A DNA stretch of 50,700 nucleotides from CAWINH01 sp963837425 (GTDB lineage Bacteria > Chloroflexota > Limnocylindria > QHBO01): the NCBI GenBank assembly GCA_963837425.1, contig CAWINH010000014.1, forward strand, positions 1 to 50,700, in the 5' to 3' direction. Shown one piece after another: positions 7,762-15,396 of the stretch (within the stretch, counting starts at the first letter, position 1; each line of letters opens with the position of its first letter). The translations under genes and the position numbers were made by a program. The notes under the pieces are model-generated. The model did not search any database and had not been told where the DNA came from. It saw only the letters and a list, made by a program, of their open reading frames with translations.

Positions 7762-8697
7762 CTACACGCCACCGGGCAGCTTCGAGCGGCGTGTGTTGGC
7801 ATGGGCGGCCACGATGAGCAGCACGCCCAGGGCTGCGAGCAACCCGGCCGGCTGGTCTCCCATCCCGGTGTCCGGAATCGTGTCGCCACCGTTCGACGTG
7901 GTGCTCTCGACCTCCTGCTCGGGCTGGCTCTGCGCCTCCGTCGTGGGCTGCGTCGTCGGGTCGTGGCTTGGCGTCGTCGACCCTGGCTGGGCCGGCGTCG
8001 GCGTCGGTGTCGGGTCGGTGGTGGTCACCTCATCGCCGGGGTCGGACTCCGTCGGCGTCGGCGTCGGCGTCGGCGTTGCGGTGTCAGAGGCGCTCACCGG
8101 ATCCCCCGAGTCCGACTCGCTCGGCGTTGGGGTGGGCGTTGGGGTTGGGGTTGGCGTTGGGGTTGGCGTGGGCGTTGGCGTGGGCGTTGGGGTCGGGGTT
8201 GGGGTTGGCGTGGGCGTTGGCGTGGAGGTCACTTCGGCCTCGGCCGGGACGCAGTCGTCCGAGATCCACAGGGTCTTCGTCTTCGAGTTGCTTACGCCCG
8301 ATGTCTGCCACTCGAAGCGGTAGTGACCCGGCGCGTACGTCAGCGTCCCGGTGACGTCGAACCCATCGCCAGTCGTGTCGAATGAACCCGAGTCAACGGT
8401 GGACTTGTCGCCCGTCGGGGGCCAGCTGAGCACCGCCCAGGTGCCGCTCCAGGCGGCAGAGGGATCCGAGAAGGAGACCCAGAAACTGCAGACGTGCGGA
8501 TCGTTGCTTTCGGACACGTCATCACTGGTGGTGGCGTCGTGAATCTTGACGGTGCCCGAGTTGTCCGTCTTGGCGAGGGTCGGGACGATCGAGAGCACCA
8601 GGGAGAAGGCGACTGTCGCGATCCCCGCGGCAAGCAATGCCCGACGGGTCGGGGTCGTTGGCGAGCTCCACATCTGGGTGGTCATGTCGTGCTGCAT
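7762..8697 (-). CDS. Cell-surface protein with Pro-Thr repeat stalk and IPDTG sorting-like signal
   Basis: 311 residues. Residues about 18-43 are a signal peptide (RRALLAAGIATVAFSLVLS). Residues 45-155 form a beta-sandwich-like domain with two Cys. A long (Thr-Pro)n tract spans about 157-193, and two shorter TP tracts follow. The C-terminus has IPDTG, a hydrophobic helix (LLAALGVLLIVAA) and a basic tail (NTRRSK), the three-part arrangement of a sortase substrate; IPDTG differs from LPDTG only at the first position. I infer a wall-anchored stalked protein in a monoderm cell. No sortase is in the window. The ATG at 8685 is an alternative start. Confidence 0.8.
   Translation of the reverse strand: MQHDMTTQMWSSPTTPTRRALLAAGIATVAFSLVLSIVPTLAKTDNSGTVKIHDATTSDDVSESNDPHVCSFWVSFSDPSAAWSGTWAVLSWPPTGDKSTVDSGSFDTTGDGFDVTGTLTYAPGHYRFEWQTSGVSNSKTKTLWISDDCVPAEAEVTSTPTPTPTPTPTPTPTPTPTPTPTPTPTPTPTPTPSESDSGDPVSASDTATPTPTPTPTESDPGDEVTTTDPTPTPTPAQPGSTTPSHDPTTQPTTEAQSQPEQEVESTTSNGGDTIPDTGMGDQPAGLLAALGVLLIVAAHANTRRSKLPGGV
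8121..8226 (-). repeat. Tandem hexanucleotide repeat encoding (Thr-Pro)n
   Basis: About eighteen copies of a six-base unit (GGCGTT, GGGGTT or GGCGTG on the plus strand) code for alternating Thr-Pro. Third-position variation between units suggests selection for the peptide rather than recent slippage, but the tract is a likely length-variable site. Confidence 0.85.
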
Positions 8698-8834
8698 CCT
8701 GTCGTTTGGTCAGCGGGAGGTTGACGCGGCGAGGATGCGGGTCATGGGTCGACTCGGCCATGACGAACTGGTACCTCCAGTGCCGGCCCGTGTTCGAGGC
8801 GACTGCACCGATCCGACCAGGTGCGGTCTGGTGC

Positions 8835-8852
8835 AGTACCCGACCCGTACCG
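8835..8852. promoter_or_regulatory. Paired GTACC half-sites upstream of the PT-repeat gene
   Basis: Two GTACC words 11 bases apart lie in the 200-base gap between the surface-protein start and the oxidase stop. Similar words occur upstream of two other exported-protein genes. Function is inference. Confidence 0.2.
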
Positions 8853-8898
8853 TCGGCCGTCATCCCGTCGGCCCCGCGCTCGGGCGTCCTGAACGGTG

Positions 8899-10035
8899 CT
8901 AGAGGACCCGCGCCGGCGCGAACAGCTCGATGTGGTGGGACGTTGCGCCGAGCATGGCGAGGTCTGCCAGCACCTCGCCCACAACGGAGCAGAACTTGAA
9001 GCCGTGGCCGGAGAACCCGGCGGCGACGATCACCTGCGGAGCATCTGGCATGGGGCCGATGATGAAGTGCTCGTCCGGCGAATTCGTGAAGATGCAGGCC
9101 TTGACCATGATCGTCGGTCCATCGACCGCGACGAGCCGCTCCCTGGCAAATGCGCGGAGGACCGCCTCGTCTCGATCCGTTGTCTCGCGGTCGGCCTGGT
9201 TCGGATCGATCGGCTCACGGAAATGGTGGTAAAAGCCGAGCTTCACCCCGGGGTAGTCATGGACCGGAAAGCCGTAGTACAGGCCGCCCACCTCCTCGAG
9301 CACGAAGACGGGAAACTTTCCCACCGCGAAGCGATCCGGCTCCCCGGGCTGGATCCAGACCAGCGCCTGCCGTTCCGGGACGGCGGCGTGCGCCAGTTCG
9401 GGGAGCAGCTCGCCGGCCCATGGCCCGGCGCAGACCACGAGGCGATCGGCCTCGTACCGGTCGCGCTCGGTGGTCACCACCACGCCGGAGCCCGATCCGG
9501 TCTGCTCCCACTCCCTGACTGCCTCGCGGAACCGCAGCTCGGCGCCATGGGCCAGCGCCTGGTTCACGTGAGCCAGGATGCAGCGCTCGGCCAGGAGGAA
9601 GCCGCCATCCGGCTGCCAGACGCCCGCGGTGCCGGCGGGCAGCGGGGCGAACCCCGGAAACCGGGATGCGATCTGCGGCCCATCGAGAATCGTGTGAGCG
9701 AGATGGTGGAGCCGTGCGGCCTCCGCCGCGCCGGTGAAGATCACCCCGTCCTCCGGGCCCGCCTCGAGAGATCCGGTCATGACGAGCAGCTGCTCGCCCG
9801 CCCTGGCCTCGAGCTCATGCCACAGCTCATACGCCCGCTGCAGGAGCGGGACGTATGACGGATCCTCGTGATAGGCGAGCCGAATGATGCGGGTCAGCCC
9901 GTGCGACGACCCTTGCTCATGGAGGAGGTCGTACCGCTCGAGGCCGAGCACCCGCCTGCCGCGTCTCGCGAGCTGATACGCGGCCGCACTTCCCATCCCG
10001 CCCATGCCCAGGACGATGTCGTCGAACCGGCGCAC
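8899..10035 (-). CDS. Sarcosine oxidase / N-methyltryptophan oxidase family flavoenzyme
   Basis: 378 residues, the normal length of monomeric sarcosine oxidases. The N-terminal FAD motif GMGGMGSA is at 10-17, followed by the family motif GSSHGLTRIIR near 42-52. Cys314 in VKACIFTNSPDEHF matches the cysteine that binds FAD covalently in monomeric sarcosine oxidase and N-methyltryptophan oxidase. FSGHGFKF is at the C-terminal FAD contact. The family oxidises secondary amino acids to imines, making H2O2. The substrate (sarcosine, N-methyltryptophan, pipecolate or other) cannot be set from sequence. The GTG start follows TAGACT by six bases (leaderless). Confidence 0.9.
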   Translation of the reverse strand: MRRFDDIVLGMGGMGSAAAYQLARRGRRVLGLERYDLLHEQGSSHGLTRIIRLAYHEDPSYVPLLQRAYELWHELEARAGEQLLVMTGSLEAGPEDGVIFTGAAEAARLHHLAHTILDGPQIASRFPGFAPLPAGTAGVWQPDGGFLLAERCILAHVNQALAHGAELRFREAVREWEQTGSGSGVVVTTERDRYEADRLVVCAGPWAGELLPELAHAAVPERQALVWIQPGEPDRFAVGKFPVFVLEEVGGLYYGFPVHDYPGVKLGFYHHFREPIDPNQADRETTDRDEAVLRAFARERLVAVDGPTIMVKACIFTNSPDEHFIIGPMPDAPQVIVAAGFSGHGFKFCSVVGEVLADLAMLGATSHHIELFAPARVL

Positions 10036-10041
10036 TCGCCA

Positions 10042-10047
10042 AGTCTA
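10042..10047 (-). promoter_or_regulatory. -10 element TAGACT, leaderless start of the sarcosine-oxidase-like gene
   Basis: TAGACT is six bases before the GTG at 10035. No Shine-Dalgarno lies between them. Confidence 0.6.
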
Positions 10048-10052
10048 CGAGC

Positions 10053-10652
10053 TCAGACCACCCTCGCGGTTCGCCCCGAGGTGCGCGGAAACGCGCGGAC
10101 GAACGCCTCCTGGGCGGCGGTCTCCACCGCGGTCGGATGGCGGGTGGCGCGGACCTGGGCGATCGCGGCACCAGGGTCGAGGCCCGCTCGCACGAGCGCG
10201 CAGGCCGCGACGGTCCCGGAACGGCCAACCCCGCCCATGCACGCGATGGCCACGCGCCCGAGCCTCCGACCCTCATCGACTTCGGCGAGGATGCACTCCA
10301 TGCTCTCGACCGATGCCGGAGGCTGGCCGTCGGGGATCGGGTGCCTGTGGACGACGAGTCCGAGCCGGCGCGCCCGCGCGGCAAGGTCGAGGTGGCTCCA
10401 TCGTCGAAGCTCGTCGTCCTCGACGAGGAGGATGAGGGTTCGCACGTCTGCCGCGAACAGCGCGGCCAGATCTTCGTCGAGGTTCCGACGATAGACCCGC
10501 CCCGGGTAGCGCTGCGACGTTCCTCGCTTGCCGGGCAGGCCGGTCAGTCCCACATCGGCCCCCGTCCCCCCCAGCAGTGCAGCGGGGATCCAGTCGATGC
10601 GAAGCTCCTTGCCGAAACCCGCGTGGGCCGCCGGATCGGGTTCGCGCGTCAA
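10053..10652 (-). CDS. Cysteine-based protein phosphatase (dual-specificity/CDKN3-like)
   Basis: 199 residues. The P-loop CMGGVGRSGT has catalytic Cys138 and Arg144, with an Ala where the usual His precedes the Cys. An upstream acidic segment (PIPDGQPP, 106-113) supplies the general-acid Asp108 expected in this superfamily. Overall it resembles the CDKN3/KAP-type phosphatases common in actinobacteria and Chloroflexota. It likely dephosphorylates phosphoprotein or another phospho-substrate in the cytosol. The start overlaps the stop of the DUF3090 gene by four bases, so the two are translationally coupled. Confidence 0.85.
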   Translation of the reverse strand: MTREPDPAAHAGFGKELRIDWIPAALLGGTGADVGLTGLPGKRGTSQRYPGRVYRRNLDEDLAALFAADVRTLILLVEDDELRRWSHLDLAARARRLGLVVHRHPIPDGQPPASVESMECILAEVDEGRRLGRVAIACMGGVGRSGTVAACALVRAGLDPGAAIAQVRATRHPTAVETAAQEAFVRAFPRTSGRTARVV

Positions 10653-11182
10653 TTGAGATGGGCCTCGCGACTCGGGCAGAAGTGGCCGGTCGGGTCGAGC
10701 GGCTGGCCACAGAACGGACAGGTTGGCCGCCCGGCCATGACCGCTCGCGCGGCGCGCCGCACCATGTCACGCGCAACCGCGGTGCTGAGTCGCACGCGCA
10801 TCAGGTCGGGCCCCTCAACCGCCTCGTCCGGCAGCTGCGCGAACTCGCCCCCCGGTTCCGCGGGCTGAGCCTCGAGCACGACCGATTCGCTTTCGGCGTC
10901 CCACGACAGGGCCATTGGCCCCGCGCGGAACACCTCTACGAGGGGCTCGTCGAGCGGCGCGTCATCGGCATCGGTGACGGCTGGGTCCGAGCTTGAGCCG
11001 ATGGCGCTCAGGAGCTGATCCATCCTCGTGGCCAGGGCCACGACCTGAGTCTTCTCCAGCGACACGGAGACGACCGCCTTACCGCTTCGGGCCTGCAGGT
11101 AGAACGTCCGGGAGCCTGGCGGGCCGATCGCGTCGACGACGACCCGATCCGGCTGGTCGAACACGAAAACGCGGCGCGGCAT
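10649..11182 (-). CDS. DUF3090 family protein (TIGR03847-like)
   Basis: 177 residues. The N-terminus (RRVFVFDQPDRVVVDAIGPP) and the central SVSLEKTQVVALATRMD match DUF3090. The C-terminus has a zinc-ribbon-like CPFCG followed by HFCP. Family function is not established; in actinobacteria it is often next to a histidine phosphatase and a kinase-like gene. Here it is coupled to a cysteine phosphatase instead, which hints at a phospho-transfer role. The ATG follows TACGAT by five bases (leaderless) and faces the divergent membrane-protein gene. Confidence 0.88.
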   Translation of the reverse strand: MPRRVFVFDQPDRVVVDAIGPPGSRTFYLQARSGKAVVSVSLEKTQVVALATRMDQLLSAIGSSSDPAVTDADDAPLDEPLVEVFRAGPMALSWDAESESVVLEAQPAEPGGEFAQLPDEAVEGPDLMRVRLSTAVARDMVRRAARAVMAGRPTCPFCGQPLDPTGHFCPSREAHLN

Positions 11183-11187
11183 GCCTC

Positions 11188-11193
11188 ATCGTA
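11188..11193 (-). promoter_or_regulatory. -10 element TACGAT, leaderless start of the DUF3090 gene
   Basis: TACGAT lies five bases before the ATG at 11182. Confidence 0.5.
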
Positions 11194-11225
11194 GCCCGAA
11201 CCGAGGCGGTACAGTGGTCCCCGGC

Positions 11226-11762
11226 ATGGTTCGCCGACGAACGCAGGCACGACCACGCGGAACGGAATCCCCCGGCCGCCGGCGGGTGGGGCCGATCATC
11301 GGATGGGCGGTCGCGGTGACTGCCCTCGTCGCACTCGCCGTCGTCGTTGGCAGGCCATCCACCGAGAGCGGCGTCGAGGCCGCCCGCTCGACGCCGACGC
11401 CGGACGCGACACTGTCCATCGCATTCGGCACTGGCCTTCAGCCCGGCACGAACCTGGCGTCCCCAGCCGAGAGTCGCTTCCGAAGCGGCGATCCATTCGC
11501 CTATTCGGTGACCCTGGACCACCCACCGGGGACCGACTCGATCCTGGTCCAGGTGCTCCGCCTCGAGTCGCCCGAGCCGGTCGAGGTCCAAGCACCGTCG
11601 GACGAGAAGATTCTCCCCGACCCGCTCACGTTCGGGTTCCAGGTGCCGGCCGACCGCTTACTGACCGCGTGGGGGGCCGGCGACTACGAGATGCGAATCT
11701 ACGTCGACGGCGAGACGGCGCCGACCGCCATCGGTCAATTCACACTGCTGGCCACGCCATGA
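11226..11762 (+). CDS. Membrane-anchored extracytoplasmic protein, unknown function
   Basis: 178 codons from the ATG at 11226; an in-frame ATG at 11181 would overlap the divergent gene. A very basic N-terminus (about 25 residues) precedes one membrane helix (IIGWAVAVTALVALAVVVG, 25-43) without a cleavage site. The rest is a beta-rich domain facing outside: FAYSVTLDHPPGTDS near 95, VQVLRLESPEPV near 112, and a C-terminal AGDYEMRIYVDG strand pair. This layout resembles an Ig-like ligand domain. No family is recognised. TACAGT lies ten bases before the start, and no Shine-Dalgarno is seen. Confidence 0.65.
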   Translation: MVRRRTQARPRGTESPGRRRVGPIIGWAVAVTALVALAVVVGRPSTESGVEAARSTPTPDATLSIAFGTGLQPGTNLASPAESRFRSGDPFAYSVTLDHPPGTDSILVQVLRLESPEPVEVQAPSDEKILPDPLTFGFQVPADRLLTAWGAGDYEMRIYVDGETAPTAIGQFTLLATP

Positions 11763-11826
11763 ACACACGGACGGGACCGGAGATGTGCCCGCTCCCCGAT
11801 CCCGCCTCCCCCGGGTGCTGAGTTGG

Positions 11827-11846
11827 CCCGCCGGTCGCCCGGCGGG
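11827..11846. terminator. GC-rich hairpin between convergent genes
   Basis: CCCGCCGG and CCGGCGGG form a perfect 8-bp stem with a TCGC loop. It lies between the ends of the membrane-anchored protein gene and the XRE-TPR gene, so it may end both transcripts. No U-tract. Confidence 0.45.
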
Positions 11847-11924
11847 TGCCCACTGCCAACTCTTTCGGTGAACATATCCGCACCAGACCCGCCCTGTCAA
11901 TACACGGTTGACCGAATCGGGGGG

Positions 11925-13223
11925 TCAGTTGACCGCGAGCGCCTCGTTCGTGAGCTCGTAGGCCCCACGGTGATCGCCGGTGTCGGCCCGCAGCGACGCC
12001 CATTCTCGGAGGACATCTCGCAGCCGAGCGCCGACCTGGCTGGACCGCGCGAGCGCGGCCGCCTGCGCGTAGCGAGCCTCGGCGGTGGCTACGTCACCCG
12101 CCTCGCGGAGGGCTCGGGCCTCGGTGAGGATGGCGCTCAGCTCGACGCCCCGGTTGCCGGCCTTGCGAGCCATGTCGCCGGCGGAGCGAGCCGTCGTGAC
12201 GGCCAGTTCACGCTCGCCGGCGGCCAGGGAAATCTGGGCCTCGGTGTCCAGCACGGCGGCGAGATAGCGCGAGTCGTGGGCGTGCTCGAATTGCTCGCGA
12301 GCCTGGGCCGCGAGCTCACGCGCGCGCTCCACGTTGCCGGCCGCCAGGTATGCAAGCGCCAGGTCGTTCTCGATCTGGGCCGATTCGAATGACGCTCCCG
12401 CGGCGCGAAGCAGCGCCAGGCCCTGGGTCCCGGTGCGGATGGCGCCCTCCACGTCACCGGTCTCCCGGTAGCTGATCGCGAGGTTGAAGAGGAAGTGCGC
12501 CCGGCGTCGGTCATCGAGGTCGTCCGCCATGCCGCGGGCGGCTTCCAGGTGCGCGAGCGACTCCGCGTAGTTGCCGCTCTTGGACTCGACCGCGGCCAAC
12601 GACATGAGCAGGCGCATCTCGAACTCCGGCTCGACCTTGAGACCCGCCCGCACTCGCTCGAGCAGCCCCGTCAGCATGCTCCGCGCATCTGCCTCGGCAT
12701 CCGAGAGGTAGAGCCCGTACGCCAGCCAATAGCGCGCCAGCGCCTCATCCGCAACTCGTCCCAACTCTCCGAACCGACGGGCCGCCTCGGAAGCGGCTGC
12801 GACAGCCTCCCGGCCCAGGTCGAGCCGGACTAGGGCCTCTGCGCGTCCCCGGAGGATCTCGGCGCGCGCCTGGTCGTCTGGAGCCTCTTCCAGGAGTGCA
12901 GCATAACCGCCGGCCGCTCGCTCCCACTCGCCGGACGCCAGCTGCATGTCGACCTCGAGCCGCGTCCAGGCGGGCGACTGCTGGTCAAGGAAGTGACTTG
13001 GCGGCAGCGCCAGGCGATCCGAGAGATAGCTGAGCGCAACCATGGATGGGCGGGCGATTCCCGTCTCCAGCGCGCTGACGTACGCCTTCGTGTAGCGCTC
13101 ACCCGCAAGCTGCTGCTGGGTCAGGCCCGCGCGCTTCCGCGCCTCGCGCAGCCGCTGCCCGATCTGCTGCGCCAGCGCCTCGTCCTGCTCCGAGGGGCGG
13201 GCGCTCACTCGAGTTCTCGGCAT
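11925..13223 (-). CDS. XRE-family HTH regulator with C-terminal TPR domain
   Basis: 432 codons from the ATG at 13223. Residues about 20-75 are an XRE helix-turn-helix (GQRLREARKRAGLTQQQLAG, then YVSALETGIARPS). From about 90 to the end are helical repeats with TPR character, such as AESLAHLEAARGMAD, AISYRETGDVEGAIRTG and ALAYLAAGNVERARELA. HTH plus TPR is the layout of RRNPP-type peptide-sensing regulators and of related XRE-TPR activators. The start follows TACACT by six bases (leaderless), and that box sits in the palindrome GTGTACAC, a possible autoregulatory site. A 38-codon signal-peptide gene is divergent from it 177 bases away. Whether it binds a peptide is inference. Confidence 0.9.
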   Translation of the reverse strand: MPRTRVSARPSEQDEALAQQIGQRLREARKRAGLTQQQLAGERYTKAYVSALETGIARPSMVALSYLSDRLALPPSHFLDQQSPAWTRLEVDMQLASGEWERAAGGYAALLEEAPDDQARAEILRGRAEALVRLDLGREAVAAASEAARRFGELGRVADEALARYWLAYGLYLSDAEADARSMLTGLLERVRAGLKVEPEFEMRLLMSLAAVESKSGNYAESLAHLEAARGMADDLDDRRRAHFLFNLAISYRETGDVEGAIRTGTQGLALLRAAGASFESAQIENDLALAYLAAGNVERARELAAQAREQFEHAHDSRYLAAVLDTEAQISLAAGERELAVTTARSAGDMARKAGNRGVELSAILTEARALREAGDVATAEARYAQAAALARSSQVGARLRDVLREWASLRADTGDHRGAYELTNEALAVN

Positions 13224-13229
13224 GACCGC

Positions 13230-13238
13230 AGTGTACAC
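13230..13238 (-). promoter_or_regulatory. -10 element TACACT inside palindrome GTGTACAC
   Basis: On the minus strand TACACT (13235-13230) is six bases before the regulator ATG. It overlaps the perfect palindrome GTGTACAC (13231-13238), so regulator binding there would block its own promoter. Confidence 0.5.
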
Positions 13239-13255
13239 GCGCTGGCAAGCAGGAA

Positions 13256-13284
13256 TTGACTGCGCGCACCACCGAAAGTACCGC
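13256..13284 (+). promoter_or_regulatory. Candidate promoter of the 38-codon peptide gene
   Basis: TTGACT (13256-13261) and TACCGC (13279-13284) are separated by 17 bases. The -35 is near consensus and the -10 is weak, which would suit an activated promoter. It overlaps the inverted repeat that starts at 13278. Confidence 0.35.
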
Positions 13285-13305
13285 GAGAACCGCGGGCGCC
13301 GGTAC
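13278..13305. promoter_or_regulatory. Inverted repeat GTACCG-N16-CGGTAC, candidate operator
   Basis: GTACCG (13278-13283) and CGGTAC (13300-13305) are perfect inverted arms with centres 22 bp apart, about two helical turns. They lie between the divergent XRE-TPR regulator and the small peptide gene, where a dimeric regulator would bind. Confidence 0.4.
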
Positions 13306-13400
13306 GCATGGCCCATTGAAGTGGCTCCTGCCCTCGCGGAGGGTAGAGCGACGGGAGCGGATCTCGTCGAGACCCGCCGCAATCAAGACAGGAGTCAGCA

Positions 13401-13517
13401 ATGCGATCGAGCACGATCATGCGATCGATTCTCGCCGCCGCGACCCTGGCCACATTGTCGGCTCTGAGCTTCGCCACAGTGGTGCTCGGTTGCACCACGG
13501 GCGGCAGCTGGCCGTAG
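13401..13517 (+). CDS. 38-residue signal/lipobox peptide, candidate pheromone precursor
   Basis: An ATG at 13401 with AGGAG six bases upstream opens 38 codons to a TAG at 13515. The peptide has arginines at 2 and 8, a hydrophobic core (residues 10-30), lipobox VLGC with Cys31, and only eight residues from Cys31 on (CTTGGSWP). It is therefore a signal peptide with almost no cargo, unlike a structural lipoprotein. ATGCGATCGA is directly repeated at 13401 and 13419, giving a second in-frame start. It is divergent from the XRE-TPR regulator. Secreted-peptide signalling is inference; a lone small lipoprotein is the alternative. Confidence 0.6.
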   Translation: MRSSTIMRSILAAATLATLSALSFATVVLGCTTGGSWP

Positions 13518-13548
13518 GCCGAGACGTCTACCGGCGGGGGGGAAGCCA

Positions 13549-13580
13549 CGCCGCATGGCGAATGAAATTCGCCGGCGGCG
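13549..13580. terminator. Strong two-part hairpin after the peptide gene
   Basis: GGCGAAT-GAA-ATTCGCC (13557-13573) is a perfect 7-bp stem, extended outward by CGCCGC/GCGGCG across a small bulge. It lies between the peptide stop and the convergent end of ligD, and may terminate both. No U-tract. Confidence 0.55.
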
Positions 13581-13593
13581 TCGTGCTGTCCGG

Positions 13594-15396
13594 TCAAATA
13601 CTCGGCAGCTCCTGTTCGCCAACGGCCTTCGCTGCGAACAGGTCACCGAGACGGCGCAGGCGATCCGGGAGTGAGCGGAGCGTCCACCCATCCGGGCGGA
13701 GCGTCTCATCCTCGAGCTCGTCCCACAGGATCGGGGCGGAGACCGGTCCCCCCGGAGCGGGTCGCACGCCGTAGGGCGCGACAAGGGTCTTGTTCACTGC
13801 GTTCTGCGTGTAGTCGAGCCGCGCGAGACCCTTTCGATCGCGCTTCGACCACTCCCAGCTCACGAGGTCCGGCACGGTGGCACCGACCGCGCGCGACAGT
13901 GTCTCGACCCAGCCTCGCGTTTCGTCGAACGTGTAGCGACGTGCGATCGGCACCCAGATCTGGATCCCGCGCTGGCCGGTGACCTTGGGGAGGCCCACGA
14001 TCCCCAGGTGCTCAAGGGCGGACCGATACAGCCGCGCCAGGACGAGGACCTCGTCGAACGTGGTCGCGGCCCCCGGGTCGATGTCGATGAGCGCGTAGCT
14101 CGGCCGGTCGGGAGCATCGATCGTCGAGGTCCACGGGTGGAGCTCGACCGCCGCTTCCTGTGCGAGCCATGCAAGTGTTGCGACGCGATCCACGACGACG
14201 TAGCGCTTCGGCCCGTCCCGACCGACGTACGTCCAGTGCGCCACCCAGCTCGGCGCGTGGCCGGGAAGGTCCTTCTGCCAGAATCCGGGCCGGCCCACGC
14301 CGTCCGGGAAGCGCTGCAGGGTGAGTCCGCGAGCCGCGAGATGCGGGACGAGCGAGGTGCCGACCGAGACGTAGTAGCGGACGAGGTCTCGCTTCGTGAG
14401 CGCGGCGTCCCCACCGGGCGCCGGAAACAGCTCCTTGTCGAGGTTCGTCAGGCGGACCTCGTGGCCGGCCACCGCCCAAGGCCCGTCGCCGTCCATCGCG
14501 TCGAGCGCCTGCAGCTCTTCCGCCGACGCACCGAGCAGCGGGCTCTCCTGCGACGCGGCCGCGGGCCGCGTCGACCGCGACCGCCGGAGCAGGCGCGCCA
14601 CCGGCACGGCATCCTCGCGGATCACGGCGGCCGGCTCGCGATCAGGCTCGACGCCCTTGAACGCGGGGGCACGCAGGAGGCCGTCCGCCGTCCACTCGGA
14701 GAACTCGGCGCGGATCACGAGCTGGGGATCGACCCAGCGCGCACCAGGTAGCGACGGCGCCCCCTCGAGCACGGGATCCGGGCGCCTGAGCGTCTCGAGG
14801 AGCTGCCGCAGCTCGGCCCGGGTGCGTCGATCGAGGCCGCTGCCGACCTGGCCCGCGTGGCGCAGTCCCTCCTCGCCATTCACCGCCACCACGAGCGAAC
14901 CAATGTCGTCGACGCTCCCCTGGCGGGGCAGCCAGCCGACCACCACGAGCTCCTGCTCGCGGCGGAGCTTGACCTTGAGCCAGTCGGCGCCGCGCCGGCC
15001 CGGGAGGTATCGGCTCTCCCGACGCTTCGCGACAACGCCCTCGAGGCCGCGTTCGGCGGCGGCGCGCATGAATGCCTCCCCTTCCCCGAAGACGTGGCCC
15101 GCGAACCGTACGACCGGGTGCGGGCGCAGGAGGCGCCGGAGCAGGCGCTTTCGGTGCACGAGTGGGACGTCGAGCAGCGTCTGGCCGTCGACGTGCAGCA
15201 GGTCGAAGACCATGTACGCCAGCGGGATGGCCCCGCGATCCGGTGCCGCGCGCGCGGCCGAGCCGTGCGACGCCGGGTTGCGAGCTCGAGGGCGGCCAGC
15301 CCGCTGCGCTCCTGGAGAAGGCCGAATGACGGGTTGCCGGCGGCGTCCAGCGCCACGATCTCGCCATCCACGATCGCCTCGCTGGCGGCGATCCAC
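13594..15396 (-). CDS. ligD: LigD C-terminal part: end of ligase domain and polymerase (POL) domain, frameshifted from its N-terminal part
   Basis: The genuine part of this frame begins about 15240-15290, just before LAYMVFDLLHVDG; upstream codons are out-of-frame noise. It carries ligase motif IV (GLEGVVAKR), motif V (WLKVK) and the OB-fold. The AEP-type polymerase domain follows: VRLTNLDKELFP, LQRFPDGV, the HPWTSTID segment and catalytic DID in YALIDIDPG. LigD joins double-strand breaks in bacterial NHEJ with Ku. Domain order (phosphoesterase-ligase-polymerase) is as in Pseudomonas rather than Mycobacterium. No Ku gene is in the window. The first ATG after the shift is at 15213. Confidence 0.85.
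   Translation of the reverse strand: MDRRQRGDRGWRDRGAGRRRQPVIRPSPGAQRAGRPRARNPASHGSAARAAPDRGAIPLAYMVFDLLHVDGQTLLDVPLVHRKRLLRRLLRPHPVVRFAGHVFGEGEAFMRAAAERGLEGVVAKRRESRYLPGRRGADWLKVKLRREQELVVVGWLPRQGSVDDIGSLVVAVNGEEGLRHAGQVGSGLDRRTRAELRQLLETLRRPDPVLEGAPSLPGARWVDPQLVIRAEFSEWTADGLLRAPAFKGVEPDREPAAVIREDAVPVARLLRRSRSTRPAAASQESPLLGASAEELQALDAMDGDGPWAVAGHEVRLTNLDKELFPAPGGDAALTKRDLVRYYVSVGTSLVPHLAARGLTLQRFPDGVGRPGFWQKDLPGHAPSWVAHWTYVGRDGPKRYVVVDRVATLAWLAQEAAVELHPWTSTIDAPDRPSYALIDIDPGAATTFDEVLVLARLYRSALEHLGIVGLPKVTGQRGIQIWVPIARRYTFDETRGWVETLSRAVGATVPDLVSWEWSKRDRKGLARLDYTQNAVNKTLVAPYGVRPAPGGPVSAPILWDELEDETLRPDGWTLRSLPDRLRRLGDLFAAKAVGEQELPSI

Noticed and set aside
8121..8226. Short tandem repeats considered as a CRISPR or regulatory array
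   Set aside because: Unit is six bases with no spacers and encodes Thr-Pro in frame; it is a protein stalk.
11921..11933. Short palindrome GGTCAGTTGACC at the end of the XRE-TPR gene
   Set aside because: It spans the stop codon and is only a 5-bp stem with a 2-base loop; too weak to call a site.
13224..13382. N-terminal extension of the XRE-TPR frame
   Set aside because: The added residues are not family-like, and the ATG at 13223 has a proper TACACT box; the extension would cover the promoter region.
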